IMG/VR virus record: IMGVR_UViG_3300023118_000015
Span: 1 to 40,478 of that record
Length of the DNA stretch: 40,478 bases
Strand: one strand, 5' to 3'
DNA from: a virus
This document shows, in pieces, positions 7,455 through 16,103 of this stretch (position 1 is the stretch's first letter; each line of letters opens with the position of its first letter). The notes under the pieces are model-generated. The model made no database searches, was not told the DNA's origin, and worked only from the letters and a program-made list of their open reading frames with translations. The translations under genes and the position numbers were made by a program.

Positions 7455-8849
7455 GTGAATAGCGAAGTGGATGTGTGGGCTGATGACTTCATGGGCCGTA
7501 AACCAAGCAGTGATTTTTTGACTAAGTACATTTTAGCCAATGATCACGTAAAAGTCCTCAATGTGAATTCGCCGTGGGGAGCAGGAAAAACATTTTTCTT
7601 AACGCGTTGGAAAGAAGAGTTGAGTAAGTCACACGTGTGTGTGATGTTTAACGCTTGGGAGACGGACTATTCCGCTGAACCTTTGTTAGCGTTAATAACA
7701 TGTATCGAACAGCAGACCAAAGATAAACTTGATATTACTTCATCTGCGACGGGGCGTCATGTTGTTAATACCGGTTCAAAAATTCTGAAAAAAGCGGCGC
7801 CGCTGATAGCGAAAGGATTGGTGAAGAAATTCGTCGGGGTGGAAATAGATGACCTATTTGGAAAAGATACCGGGGACGATACTGCAGATGCAGCTAAGGA
7901 TCTTGTATCATCGTTAATTGAAGATCAGGCGAAGACAGCGCAACATGTAGATGAATTCAAAAAAGCGATAGTGGAACGGCTAAGTAGCTCTGCCCAAAAT
8001 GACGGGCTTTCAAGTCCTGCGTTTATATTTATTGATGAGCTTGATAGGTGTCGTCCGACCTACGCGATAGAGCTATTAGAACGTATCAAACACTTTTTCG
8101 AACTGGATGATTGCCGTTTTATAATTGCTTCGGACTCAAAGCAGCTAGCGCATTCAATTCGCGCTGTATACGGTCAGGGATTCGCTTCGGAAAGATATTT
8201 AAACAGATTTTTCGATGCGGAATTTAGTTTAGATAACAGCAATCCATTTGAATTGGTTCATCGAATTCTACCAGAAATCGACTCCCTTGTTTTGGGTGTT
8301 AATGTTTCCGGGGAACTGCCCAATCACCATTTTCAGCGTGGTGATGTAAAACCTATTAAAAGAAGTACAATTATTAGTCCTATAAAGGGGTTTACGGAAA
8401 ATTCAATTTTTCTAGTTGGGATGTGTAGGTATTTCAATGTTGAGTTGAGGGAGCTTAATAATTATGCTAAGCAAATAAAAAGTGCTGCAGATACAGTTGG
8501 TGAGAAAGTGCACTTTTTTTGGTTGGCATATTTGGTTTTCTTTAAGTCTGTTAGCGGCGAATCTTATCAAGATTTGTGGGTGCCTGAGAAATGGGCAGCG
8601 GCAATCGATGAGTTCGAATCAGTCGGTGCCAAAGATGTAACGTTCTCATTTACCACAAATATGGCGACTGTAAAGGATTTTGCATCTTTTTACTTGACAA
8701 TTTTACACGCTGATCGTGAGAGGCTGCGGGCGATGTCAAGTAATCTAAGTTCGTGGAAGAGTACGATTTATTTTGATTTGATTAATGGGGAAATTGAAAA
8801 GTTAAGAACTTATAGAGGTGTTGTTGAGTTGGCGCATCGCCTAGTTTAA
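7455..8849 (+). CDS. KAP-family P-loop NTPase (prophage-encoded)
   Basis: A 464-aa protein from GTG 7455, chosen for its GGGAG site five bases upstream; an ATG at 7440 has none. Walker A is SPWGAGKTF (39-47), the KAP signature FNAWETDY lies at 65-72, and Walker B is IFIDELDRCRP (191-201). The downstream YGQGFASERYLNRFFD block is also typical. KAP NTPases include PifA, the F-plasmid exclusion protein against T7. The gene is markedly AT-richer than the structural genes and sits between cI and D as a moron. Phage exclusion is the most likely role, but this is inferred. No predicted TM insertion is obvious, unlike some KAP proteins. Confidence 0.8.
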   Translation: MNSEVDVWADDFMGRKPSSDFLTKYILANDHVKVLNVNSPWGAGKTFFLTRWKEELSKSHVCVMFNAWETDYSAEPLLALITCIEQQTKDKLDITSSATGRHVVNTGSKILKKAAPLIAKGLVKKFVGVEIDDLFGKDTGDDTADAAKDLVSSLIEDQAKTAQHVDEFKKAIVERLSSSAQNDGLSSPAFIFIDELDRCRPTYAIELLERIKHFFELDDCRFIIASDSKQLAHSIRAVYGQGFASERYLNRFFDAEFSLDNSNPFELVHRILPEIDSLVLGVNVSGELPNHHFQRGDVKPIKRSTIISPIKGFTENSIFLVGMCRYFNVELRELNNYAKQIKSAADTVGEKVHFFWLAYLVFFKSVSGESYQDLWVPEKWAAAIDEFESVGAKDVTFSFTTNMATVKDFASFYLTILHADRERLRAMSSNLSSWKSTIYFDLINGEIEKLRTYRGVVELAHRLV

Positions 8850-8971
8850 GACGACTGTTAATTCTAAAAGATGCTGGTTGGATACACCGCTCTATTCATG
8901 AATATATTGGTGTGGCTGTTCAACTGCGGTCTAAAAATCGTAAGTGGTTGAGGGTTAGAGTAAAGGTGCGA

Positions 8972-10240
8972 TCACAAACGTTCGGTTCGCATCCTAACCC
9001 ACTCCCGATCTACCGCTCGCTTAGCAGTCTTGTCACTTGCATACAACCATCTTAACCGTCGCGGCTTCGCCTGATTTCCCGCCGTGATTGTTTTCTCCTT
9101 CCCGGTTTTTGGGTCGCGGTAGTACGCGATAATCCCCGTGTAATCGCCCTTGTTCTCTTCTGCCAGGTCTTCAACATTGTCCTCTGGCAACTTGCTCTCC
9201 AGCTCCAGGCTCACCGTATATCCGCCGCTGTCAGTGAGGCTGTGTTGCACATTCCCGCCGTACCAAATGATCTCGTCAATTTCCGCCTTCACGCCCTGGA
9301 GCGTGTACGTCAGCTCGGGGATCAGATCCGACCGCCCCATGGCCAGGGTGTAACTGAGCGTGGCGCTGCCGCGTTGCAGACGCCGGAATTCAGCGCGGGC
9401 AGCGCGCAGGGCTGACTTCTGATCGCTGTACGTGTGGCGCAGATCCTTGAGGTTGTCACCGCCGCCGGCAATGGCCTCCTGTTTCTTGGCGCTGTTCACG
9501 TCGTAGTAATAGGCACGCACGCCGTCGTAGCTGTCGCGGTCGGCCTGCAGGTAACGGTGCTGGTCACCGTCTGCGCGGGTGAGCGTGATGTGCGGCAGAT
9601 CCATGCCACTGGCGGTCTTGCCGCCACCCGCCGGCAAGCACAGCAGGCAACCGGCTTTCACGCTGACCACCGCGTCGAATTCTTCACCCAGTCGGCTGAT
9701 CAGGTTGGCGTCGGATTCGTTGGCCTGGTCCAGTTGCAGGATGGGCAGGCCGTCCAGCGCGCCAGCGATGGTGGCGGTTAGGCCGTTGCCAATGGCGATA
9801 TCGCCCAGGACGTCGCCGAGGGTTGTGTTGCTCCAGCTGCGTTCGCGTTTGGTTTTGAGGCCCTTGCGCAGGTCTGCCGATCGAGCGCGGATGCTGAGCA
9901 CGTCGGGCGCACCGCTATGTTCGGTTTCGTCGACGGTATAGGTGCCTTTGTCCACCAGGCCTGTGTCGCTCCAGCCCAACCACAACCGGACCACTGCACC
10001 CTTCGGCGGAATCGTCAGCAAGCCGTCATGGTCGCTGAGGGTGATGCTGAGTTGGTCGGCCTCGACGCCGCGGTTGTCGGTCAGCTCCAGGCTCATCAGC
10101 CTTGGGCTGATGATTTGTGCGATGTCCAATCCGTCGACGGCGAGCCGGAAGGCCGGTACCGGATAGGCAGCGTCACGGACGTAGCGCTCTGCAGTGTTGC
10201 GCAGATAGCCGGTGACCTTGGCAATTATAGGCTCGATCAC
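8972..10240 (-). CDS. D: Late control protein D (tail hub)
   Basis: A 422-aa protein of the P2 gpD family (N-terminal VPAFRLAVDGLDI...ISPRLMSLELTDN, central DESD and beta-rich hub blocks). gpD is the baseplate hub/tail protein homologous to T4 gp27-type hubs; with gpV it makes the central spike. Its ATG overlaps the U stop by ATGA. It is the last gene of the leftward F operon, as in P2. Confidence 0.9.
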   Translation of the reverse strand: MIEPIIAKVTGYLRNTAERYVRDAAYPVPAFRLAVDGLDIAQIISPRLMSLELTDNRGVEADQLSITLSDHDGLLTIPPKGAVVRLWLGWSDTGLVDKGTYTVDETEHSGAPDVLSIRARSADLRKGLKTKRERSWSNTTLGDVLGDIAIGNGLTATIAGALDGLPILQLDQANESDANLISRLGEEFDAVVSVKAGCLLCLPAGGGKTASGMDLPHITLTRADGDQHRYLQADRDSYDGVRAYYYDVNSAKKQEAIAGGGDNLKDLRHTYSDQKSALRAARAEFRRLQRGSATLSYTLAMGRSDLIPELTYTLQGVKAEIDEIIWYGGNVQHSLTDSGGYTVSLELESKLPEDNVEDLAEENKGDYTGIIAYYRDPKTGKEKTITAGNQAKPRRLRWLYASDKTAKRAVDREWVRMRTERL

Positions 10241-10677
10241 AGTAGGCCACGCAGGATGTTGACGCCGATGCTGGTGCCGGCGCCGAGCAGGTCGATACGG
10301 TCATCGTCGGTACGCTTAAGGCTCAGGGTGAACTCAATGCGTCGTGCCGTGCCGTCGGGGAAAAATATGGTCCTGGTTTCGCTGAGGCTTTCGATCACCC
10401 ACAGGCCGTAGATCCGCCCGGTGCCCTCGACCATGGGCCACGCCTTGCCGGTGTTTGCCATCAGGCGTAGCGAGTCGAGGCTGAGGGCTGTGCCGGCCAG
10501 TTCGGGGAAAAGGATGCCGGGGAGTGTGATGGCGTCTTCGCCACGGCCAACGAATTGCCGCGCAGGGGCGGCGCCGATGCGGTTGTTGCTGGCGTGGCGC
10601 CAATCGGTTTGGCGTTGCAGCTCCTGATAAGCGGCGGTGTGGAGGCTGAACACGAACATGCCGAGGGCCATCATCAT
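10237..10677 (-). CDS. U: Tail protein U (tail tube terminator)
   Basis: A 146-aa P2 gpU homologue (MFVFSLHTAAYQELQRQTDWRHASNNRIGAAPARQF). gpU caps the tail tube. Three consecutive in-frame ATG codons stand at the start (10677, 10674, 10671); the true first codon is not decided by the weak upstream ribosome site. It lies between T and D, overlapping D. Confidence 0.9.
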   Translation of the reverse strand: MMMALGMFVFSLHTAAYQELQRQTDWRHASNNRIGAAPARQFVGRGEDAITLPGILFPELAGTALSLDSLRLMANTGKAWPMVEGTGRIYGLWVIESLSETRTIFFPDGTARRIEFTLSLKRTDDDRIDLLGAGTSIGVNILRGLL

Positions 10678-10682
10678 GGTGG

Positions 10683-13304
10683 TTATTCCAGGTCGGAGAG
10701 TTTGCTGCGCTGACGCGCTTTCTTTTCGTTTTCGATGCGGGCAATCATGGCGCGCAGTGTCTTCTCAAGGCTTTGCATGTCCGTACCGGGGCCTACCGGG
10801 AAGTTGAATTCGTAGGTGTCGTGACTGTCGTAAACCACTGCCGGAGGCGCGACGCTGATCGGCGGCTTGGTGTCCACGGCAAACGCGGGCATAGCGCTTG
10901 CACCCAGCGCCAGGCTGCCCGCCGCTGTCATCTGCTTGCCCATAGTGGTCAGGGCGCCCAGAGGTCCTTTTTGCCCACCTTCCAGGCCCTGCGTCAGACC
11001 GGCCATGGTGAACCCGCCCAGCTCCGCGAACACACGCGAAGGGCTATGGATGCCGAGCTTTTCCTTGAACCAACCAATGCTGGAGTCGCCGATTGAGCCG
11101 ATGGCATTTTTGACAGCGCCGAGTCCAGCGGTCAGCCCGTTGACCAGGCCGTTGACGATCATGCCGCCGAACTCAGTAAAGCGGCTGGGCAGCTCAATGC
11201 CCAGGTAGCTCAGCACTCCGGCAAATGCCTGGTACAGCAGGCCGAGCGGGCTGAAGTTGACCAAAGTGGTGATGATGCCGCCAATTCCGCCGTCGAAACC
11301 CGCTTTGATCTCCGTCCAGGCGTTGGCGAAGTAGCTCTTCACCGCGTCCCAGTTCTTGTAGATCAGGTAGGCACCACCCGCCAATGCGGCGACAACGGCG
11401 GCAATGACCAGGACAATCGGGTTGGCCGATAGGCCCCATAACGCGATGCCGACGGTGCGAAGCGCAGTCACAAGCGGGCCGATCAGAATGCCGCCCAGCG
11501 TTCGCAGCACTGTGCCGAACACCTTGAAAATACCGATCACGCCGGGCAGGCGCAGGCCGAACATAGCCAGGCCGAACCGCAGGAACAGGAACGGTCCCAG
11601 GATACCGGCGAGTGTTAAGGCGAGCCCGCCGAAAGCAGCTGACAACACCACTACACTGGCTACGATCTTCAATAGGGTCGCGGTCAACGCGGGGTTGGCT
11701 TTGACCCATCCATTCACCTTGTCCAGCACGCCGCCGATGGCGTCCATGACGTCGACCATCGTGGCCCGCACCGATTCACCTGCGCCGCTTTTGGTGTTGA
11801 ACAACTTGTTTTGCAGCACCTGCCAGCGACCTTCGATCGCGTCGGCGCGGATATCCATTTCGCGCTGCATAGAGCCATTGGCGGCTGCGTCATTTACCAG
11901 ATCGAGCTGACGTTTCAGCTCGTCCAGGTTGTTGACCAGCTTGCCCGCGTCCTTGCCGAACTCTTTGCCGAAAATCCGCGTCGACACCTCTGTCTGCTGC
12001 TCAGGCGACAGTTTTTTGATGCGGTTGAGGACACCCATCAATGTGCCCATGGCGTCCTTGCTCATGCCGCTTTGGACGGCTTTTGAGTCAAGGCCAACCA
12101 TGGCCATGCCTTCCTGAAACTTCTTGCTCTGCATTGTGGCGATGGACAGTTCGCGAACCATAGCCCTGGAAGCGCTCGCGGCCACTTCTGGTGCAGAGCC
12201 GAGGGACAGAAAGGTACTGCCCAGCGCCGCTGCCTTGCGGTAGTCGAGCTTGTCGGCCACGTCGCTCATGCGGGTCAGCGTTTCAATGATTTCGCCGCCC
12301 TTGGACCGGGTGTTGTCGTCCAGGTAGTTGAGCGCGTCACCCAGTGCGGAGATGTTCTTGATCGGCACCTTGTACAGGCCGGCGATACGGCCCATGTCCT
12401 CACCGACCTGTTCCGCCGGCAGGTCGAAGGCCACAGCAGCGGTGGCCGACACCTTCGCCATGGTCAGTAGGTTTTCCTTACCCTGGATACCGGCCCGTGC
12501 CTGAGCTTCTACCAGGGCGGCGAACTCGGTGGTGGCGATGGGCATTTCGTTACTGGCCGCTTTGATCGCGTCAGCAAACTCGTAGTAGGTCGCGGTGAGC
12601 TTGCCGTTGTTGTCCCGTGCTCCGTCGACCTGCTTGGCGACACCCATCATGGCGCTTTCGAAATCGACGTATTCCTTCACCACTCCGATGATCGGGCGGC
12701 TGGCGGCGTACGCCACGCCCAGGCTCGAGCCGCCGGCCACCGCCGCGTTGCCCGCAAACTGTTTACCCTTGTCGTAGGCGCCACGGGTCTCTGCCATGCG
12801 TTTCTGGCGGGCGCTCAGGGCCGTGAGGCGTTTGGTTTGTTCGCTGATACTGGCGTTGGCAGCGCTCATCTGCTCGCGCAGCTGGCGTTCGTGGGTGCCC
12901 AGGTTTTTGGTGCTGATGCCGGCGTCGTAGAGTTTCGACCGCAGGCCCTGCAACTGCACGCTTTGTTGCTGGTGCTGCTGCTTGAGCTTGGTGGCTTCGC
13001 GTACCGCCGCCTGAAACTCTCGTGTCATGGCCCTGGTCGGCGCGCCGGTTGCGGCAAATTGCTGACTGAGGGCTTTTACTTTTTCGCGGGCGGCAGTGAG
13101 GGCTGCACTGGTCATTTCAGACGCGGCGCGTTGAGTTAGCCAGGCGCTGACGTCTTTCTGCTGGGTGTTGAGTTCCTTCAGGCGGTCGCGTGCAGCCTTG
13201 AGCGCACGGGCGGTCTCCAGGCTGCCATTGTTGATTTGCTTTAACGGGCGTGTGGCTTTGTCGATGGCGTCCAGCACCACCTGTAGCCGCAGATCATTTG
13301 CCAT
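10683..13304 (-). CDS. T: Tail tape measure protein T
   Basis: An 873-aa tape measure protein. It has a long helical coiled-coil N-terminal third (residues ~10-190), the TP901-type core (ESAMMGVAKQVDG...ATTEFAALVEAQARAG), hydrophobic segments around residues 540-660 that may enter the host membrane, and a basic C-terminus. Its length sets tail length and is close to that of P2 gpT (about 815 aa). ATG 13304 has a GGAG site and overlaps the end of E'. Confidence 0.92.
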   Translation of the reverse strand: MANDLRLQVVLDAIDKATRPLKQINNGSLETARALKAARDRLKELNTQQKDVSAWLTQRAASEMTSAALTAAREKVKALSQQFAATGAPTRAMTREFQAAVREATKLKQQHQQQSVQLQGLRSKLYDAGISTKNLGTHERQLREQMSAANASISEQTKRLTALSARQKRMAETRGAYDKGKQFAGNAAVAGGSSLGVAYAASRPIIGVVKEYVDFESAMMGVAKQVDGARDNNGKLTATYYEFADAIKAASNEMPIATTEFAALVEAQARAGIQGKENLLTMAKVSATAAVAFDLPAEQVGEDMGRIAGLYKVPIKNISALGDALNYLDDNTRSKGGEIIETLTRMSDVADKLDYRKAAALGSTFLSLGSAPEVAASASRAMVRELSIATMQSKKFQEGMAMVGLDSKAVQSGMSKDAMGTLMGVLNRIKKLSPEQQTEVSTRIFGKEFGKDAGKLVNNLDELKRQLDLVNDAAANGSMQREMDIRADAIEGRWQVLQNKLFNTKSGAGESVRATMVDVMDAIGGVLDKVNGWVKANPALTATLLKIVASVVVLSAAFGGLALTLAGILGPFLFLRFGLAMFGLRLPGVIGIFKVFGTVLRTLGGILIGPLVTALRTVGIALWGLSANPIVLVIAAVVAALAGGAYLIYKNWDAVKSYFANAWTEIKAGFDGGIGGIITTLVNFSPLGLLYQAFAGVLSYLGIELPSRFTEFGGMIVNGLVNGLTAGLGAVKNAIGSIGDSSIGWFKEKLGIHSPSRVFAELGGFTMAGLTQGLEGGQKGPLGALTTMGKQMTAAGSLALGASAMPAFAVDTKPPISVAPPAVVYDSHDTYEFNFPVGPGTDMQSLEKTLRAMIARIENEKKARQRSKLSDLE

Positions 13305-13413
13305 CGGTGGAACTCCGCACCCTGGCACGTTCGCGCCAGTCCATCAGCTCTTGCAGGCCCAACTGATCCATGTCAGCCGGTGCCCAGTGAAAAACCACGG
13401 CCAGGTCGGCCAT
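13294..13413 (-). CDS. E': Tail protein E' (GpE family), made by frameshift
   Basis: A 39-aa ORF from ATG 13413: MADLAVVFHWAPADMDQLGL, then QELMDWRERARVR. This is the classic GpE/E' pattern (AxxFHWxP...ELMxWRERAR). The open frame continues upstream without a stop to the slippery site at 13464-13470, so the main product is probably the E-E' fusion (about 154 aa). Its end overlaps the start of T by 11 bases. Confidence 0.85.
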   Translation of the reverse strand: MADLAVVFHWAPADMDQLGLQELMDWRERARVRSSTDGK

Positions 13414-13421
13414 GGCCTCTT

Positions 13422-13757
13422 CTACGCAACGAGGGATGCATCCGTCTTCGCCGATTTCTGTAGCAAAAAACCGGTGATTTTCGTGCTGAGTGCGACCAGG
13501 TCGGCCGGGTCCATCGACGTGACTTCGATGGCCGTGAGGGAAGGGGCGCTGATGCGAGGCACTACCTTGATCAAACTGTTGACGTCCATTTGCAGCAGAT
13601 CTGCCAGGCTCACGCCGCGCAGTTCGCCCGAGTTGGGCTTGCGCAGGGTAATGCTGTCGATGCTGGTTGTACCACGGCGGATCGGCGTGTCGAGGATGAC
13701 GGTGTTGTCGTCGGCCAGTGGTTTCACGTCGGGTTGTTCGGTAGCTGCGGTTTTCAT
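13422..13757 (-). CDS. E: Tail assembly protein E
   Basis: A 111-aa P2 gpE homologue (TVILDTPIRRGTTSIDSITLRKPNSGELRGVSLADLLQMDV). With the frameshifted E-E' form it acts as a tail assembly chaperone on the tape measure protein, like lambda gpG/gpGT. ATG 13757 has an AGGAG site. Ribosomes that do not shift stop 13 codons after the slippery site. Confidence 0.9.
   Translation of the reverse strand: MKTAATEQPDVKPLADDNTVILDTPIRRGTTSIDSITLRKPNSGELRGVSLADLLQMDVNSLIKVVPRISAPSLTAIEVTSMDPADLVALSTKITGFLLQKSAKTDASLVA
13464..13470 (-). promoter_or_regulatory. -1 ribosomal frameshift slippery site in E
   Basis: The minus strand reads GG T_TTT_TTG, a canonical X_XXY_YYZ heptamer in the E frame (codons GGT TTT TTG). 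A -1 slip continues through an open frame directly into E' (MADLAVV...). P2 uses the same kind of site for E+E'. Confidence 0.88.
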
Positions 13758-13804
13758 GGGTAAAGCTCCTGATAAGGGGGACGGTTAGCGATCGATGCCG
13801 GCGA

Positions 13805-14320
13805 TCAAAGGCCGATGGCGCTGCGCTGTTTCTCCAGCATGTCGACGCCGCCGACCTTCTCGATGAAATTCAGCAGGTCGATTTCGATGATGTCTTCGTT
13901 GTCGACGGTCAGCTTGTAGTAGCTGCAGGTGGTGGTGATGGAGTGCTCGGTGTCTTCACCAGGTGTGGCGTCACCCATTTCAATGGTTTCGTGACGGCCG
14001 CGAACGGTCACCTCTACGGCGCTGATTTCACCGGTGTCGTCCTGCTGGAAGGCACCCGCGAACCGCAGAGCTACACCCGCTGCGTTGACGGCGCCGAATT
14101 GCTTGAGCACGATCAGATCTAGGCCACCCAGCTTCCATTCCAGCTGGATACCGTCGTCGGACATGCCCAAGTCAGCCTTGACCGGGCCATTCATGCCGGC
14201 GGCACGCCAGGCTTCCATCTTGCGGCCCAGAGAGGGCAGGGTGACGGTTTTGACTTTGCCCTGATAGCTGCCGCCGTCGTTGAACAGGTTCATGTTTTTC
14301 AGTTTGTGAGGCATGGCCAT
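13805..14320 (-). CDS. FII: Major tail tube protein FII
   Basis: A 171-aa P2 gpFII homologue (MPHKLKNMNLFNDGGSYQGKVKTVTLPSLGRKMEAWRAAGM). It polymerises to the inner tail tube inside the FI sheath. It starts MAMPHKL, and an internal MPHKL start is possible. It follows FI as in P2. Confidence 0.93.
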   Translation of the reverse strand: MAMPHKLKNMNLFNDGGSYQGKVKTVTLPSLGRKMEAWRAAGMNGPVKADLGMSDDGIQLEWKLGGLDLIVLKQFGAVNAAGVALRFAGAFQQDDTGEISAVEVTVRGRHETIEMGDATPGEDTEHSITTTCSYYKLTVDNEDIIEIDLLNFIEKVGGVDMLEKQRSAIGL

Positions 14321-14377
14321 GGCGGGATTCTCCGGGGTTATGGCACAGGGTTGTCTCCCCTCGCGGGGAGGCCCGGT

Positions 14378-15553
14378 TTAAGCGTTGACGGCGGCGGCGA
14401 ACTGCATCAGGTAGCGATCGGTGATGCGCTGACGCAGGGTGAGGTCTTCCAGGGGCGGCACGGGGGTGTAGTCATAATCCAGGGTCAGCTTGCCTGCCTT
14501 GAGGGTGTCCTTGTCGTTGATGTCTTCCGGGTACCAGCAGCTGCCGCCGATCAGATAGCCCTGGTTGACCAGTTCGCGGAATTTGGCGTTGATCCCGTTG
14601 ATGATGTCTTTGACCAGGGAGGCGTGCATGGGCTTGTCCATGGCCCACATGTGCGCCTCGGCCATGGTGTCGGCGATGATCTGCGCGGTGCGGGTGTAGT
14701 TTTCGAACGCGAACAGCGGATCGTCGCTGCACGTGCGGCTGCCCCAGAAGCGGAAGCCACCCTCATTGATCAGAGTGGTGACCTCGTTGCTGTTGAGGTA
14801 GTTGGCGTCAGTGGCTGGGTTTTGCAGATCCCAGAAGACATCGGCGCTGATGCCGGTCACGCCGTTGACCGCGACGTTGGAGATGGTCTTGTGCCAGCCG
14901 ATGTCTTTGTCGATTAGCGCCCGCAGGCCCAGCGCACGGGCTACTGCCGACGCGGTGACGGTCGCGCTGGTGACCGTGTCCCAGTTCTGGAACTCCGGCC
15001 AGATCACCATGACTTCGCGGGCGCCGAAGTTTTCGCGATAGGCGACCACCTCTTCTTTGGTTTTGCAGTCCCATGCACTGACGTAGGCGAAGGCGCGCAG
15101 GTCTTTGGCGATCGATACCAGTGCGGCGGCCACCGGCTGACTGTCGAGGCCTGGCACTCCGAGAATGCGCGGCGTCATGCCTACTCGGGCCTTGGCGGCG
15201 AGCAGGGCTTTCATGCCGGTGTACTTGCCGTCGGCGGTGGTGGTGCCGATCAGGGCGGTGGTGGTAGCAGCTGCGTCTGCGCCTTCCTTGACCCGCACCA
15301 CGATGGTGTAGGGCTTGGTCTGGTCGGCGATGGCCTGCAGGCTCTTCGCCAGGGTGCCTTTGACGCCGGCTTTGGCGATGGCGGTCTGCACATTGGTCAG
15401 CAGGACAGGGGTGTCCAGCGGGAAAGCAAGCGGGTCCGCATCTTCAGCCGTACATACCAGGCCAATGACTGCGGTTGCGATGGTGCGAATGGGGCGAGTG
15501 CCGTCGTTGAGTTCGAGAACCCGCACGCCGTGGAGATAGTCTGAACCGGCCAT
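14378..15553 (-). CDS. FI: Contractile tail sheath protein FI
   Basis: A 391-aa P2 gpFI homologue (DYLHGVRVLELNDGTRPIRTI...VIGLVCTAEDAD; C-terminal RFWGSRTCSDDPLFAFENYTRTAQIIADTMAEAHMW). It forms the contractile sheath, so this is a myovirus rather than a siphovirus-type prophage. It is the first gene of the F operon, and an Ogr-like palindrome is centred 87 bp upstream of the ATG. Confidence 0.95.
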   Translation of the reverse strand: MAGSDYLHGVRVLELNDGTRPIRTIATAVIGLVCTAEDADPLAFPLDTPVLLTNVQTAIAKAGVKGTLAKSLQAIADQTKPYTIVVRVKEGADAAATTTALIGTTTADGKYTGMKALLAAKARVGMTPRILGVPGLDSQPVAAALVSIAKDLRAFAYVSAWDCKTKEEVVAYRENFGAREVMVIWPEFQNWDTVTSATVTASAVARALGLRALIDKDIGWHKTISNVAVNGVTGISADVFWDLQNPATDANYLNSNEVTTLINEGGFRFWGSRTCSDDPLFAFENYTRTAQIIADTMAEAHMWAMDKPMHASLVKDIINGINAKFRELVNQGYLIGGSCWYPEDINDKDTLKAGKLTLDYDYTPVPPLEDLTLRQRITDRYLMQFAAAVNA

Positions 15554-15629
15554 GGGTGGTTGCCTGCGCTGTGATGGAATGACAGTGCACAGGCTGCCGC
15601 GCGCGCGACAGATGGGCTAGCAGGTGAGT

Positions 15630-15650
15630 TTGTAGGTGACAACGCTACAA
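15630..15650. promoter_or_regulatory. Ogr-type activator palindrome, late promoter P_F
   Basis: A perfect palindrome TTGTAG-N9-CTACAA with the same spacing as at 27579 and 20484. It lies upstream of the FI operon, centred 87 bp from the ATG. P2 Ogr recognises a similar TGT/ACA dyad around -55. Confidence 0.8.
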
Positions 15651-15671
15651 GCGAAGTCACCCTCATCGTTG

Positions 15672-16100
15672 TTATTCAGCCTGTTGTGCGATCCAAGAGG
15701 GCGGCACGGGCCGATAGAGGCTATCTGGAAACTCTGACGCTTGCGGCCAATCGCGCAGCTCCTGCAAGTACACAAGCAGTTCCGCGAATTGTTCAGGTGA
15801 CAAGGATGTGTCGCCGCCAACTTCCTGCTGATCGCGGTGCCGTTCTCGCAACCAAAGGACTGAGGCCAACTCGCCGTCGCGCCATTTGCGCTCTAACTTC
15901 GCCAAGTCATCGGAGGTCGCTGGCAAACGCTCTGTAAGAGAAGGACCTCCATTTTCACCAGCGACAATTACCTTGCCTTCAGACTCCCCGGATATCAGCG
16001 CCGCACGTTCATCTTTGGTAATTTGAACTCGATCATCCGGAATAACCGAATGCAGATCTGAATCATAAAAACCGCCTGTAGATGCGCTATAGAAGATCAT
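15672..16100 (-). CDS. Tail fibre assembly chaperone
   Basis: A 142-aa protein with the typical N-terminus of phage tail assembly chaperones (MIFYSASTGGFYD...IPDDRVQITKDERAALISGESEGKVI) and a short helical C-terminus (ELLVYLQELRDWPQ). It corresponds to P2 gpG and helps fold or attach the adjacent fibre H. It lies 3 bases after the H stop. Base composition is more AT-rich than the baseplate genes, like the distal part of H. Confidence 0.85.
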   Translation of the reverse strand: MIFYSASTGGFYDSDLHSVIPDDRVQITKDERAALISGESEGKVIVAGENGGPSLTERLPATSDDLAKLERKWRDGELASVLWLRERHRDQQEVGGDTSLSPEQFAELLVYLQELRDWPQASEFPDSLYRPVPPSWIAQQAE

Positions 16101-16103
16101 GCG

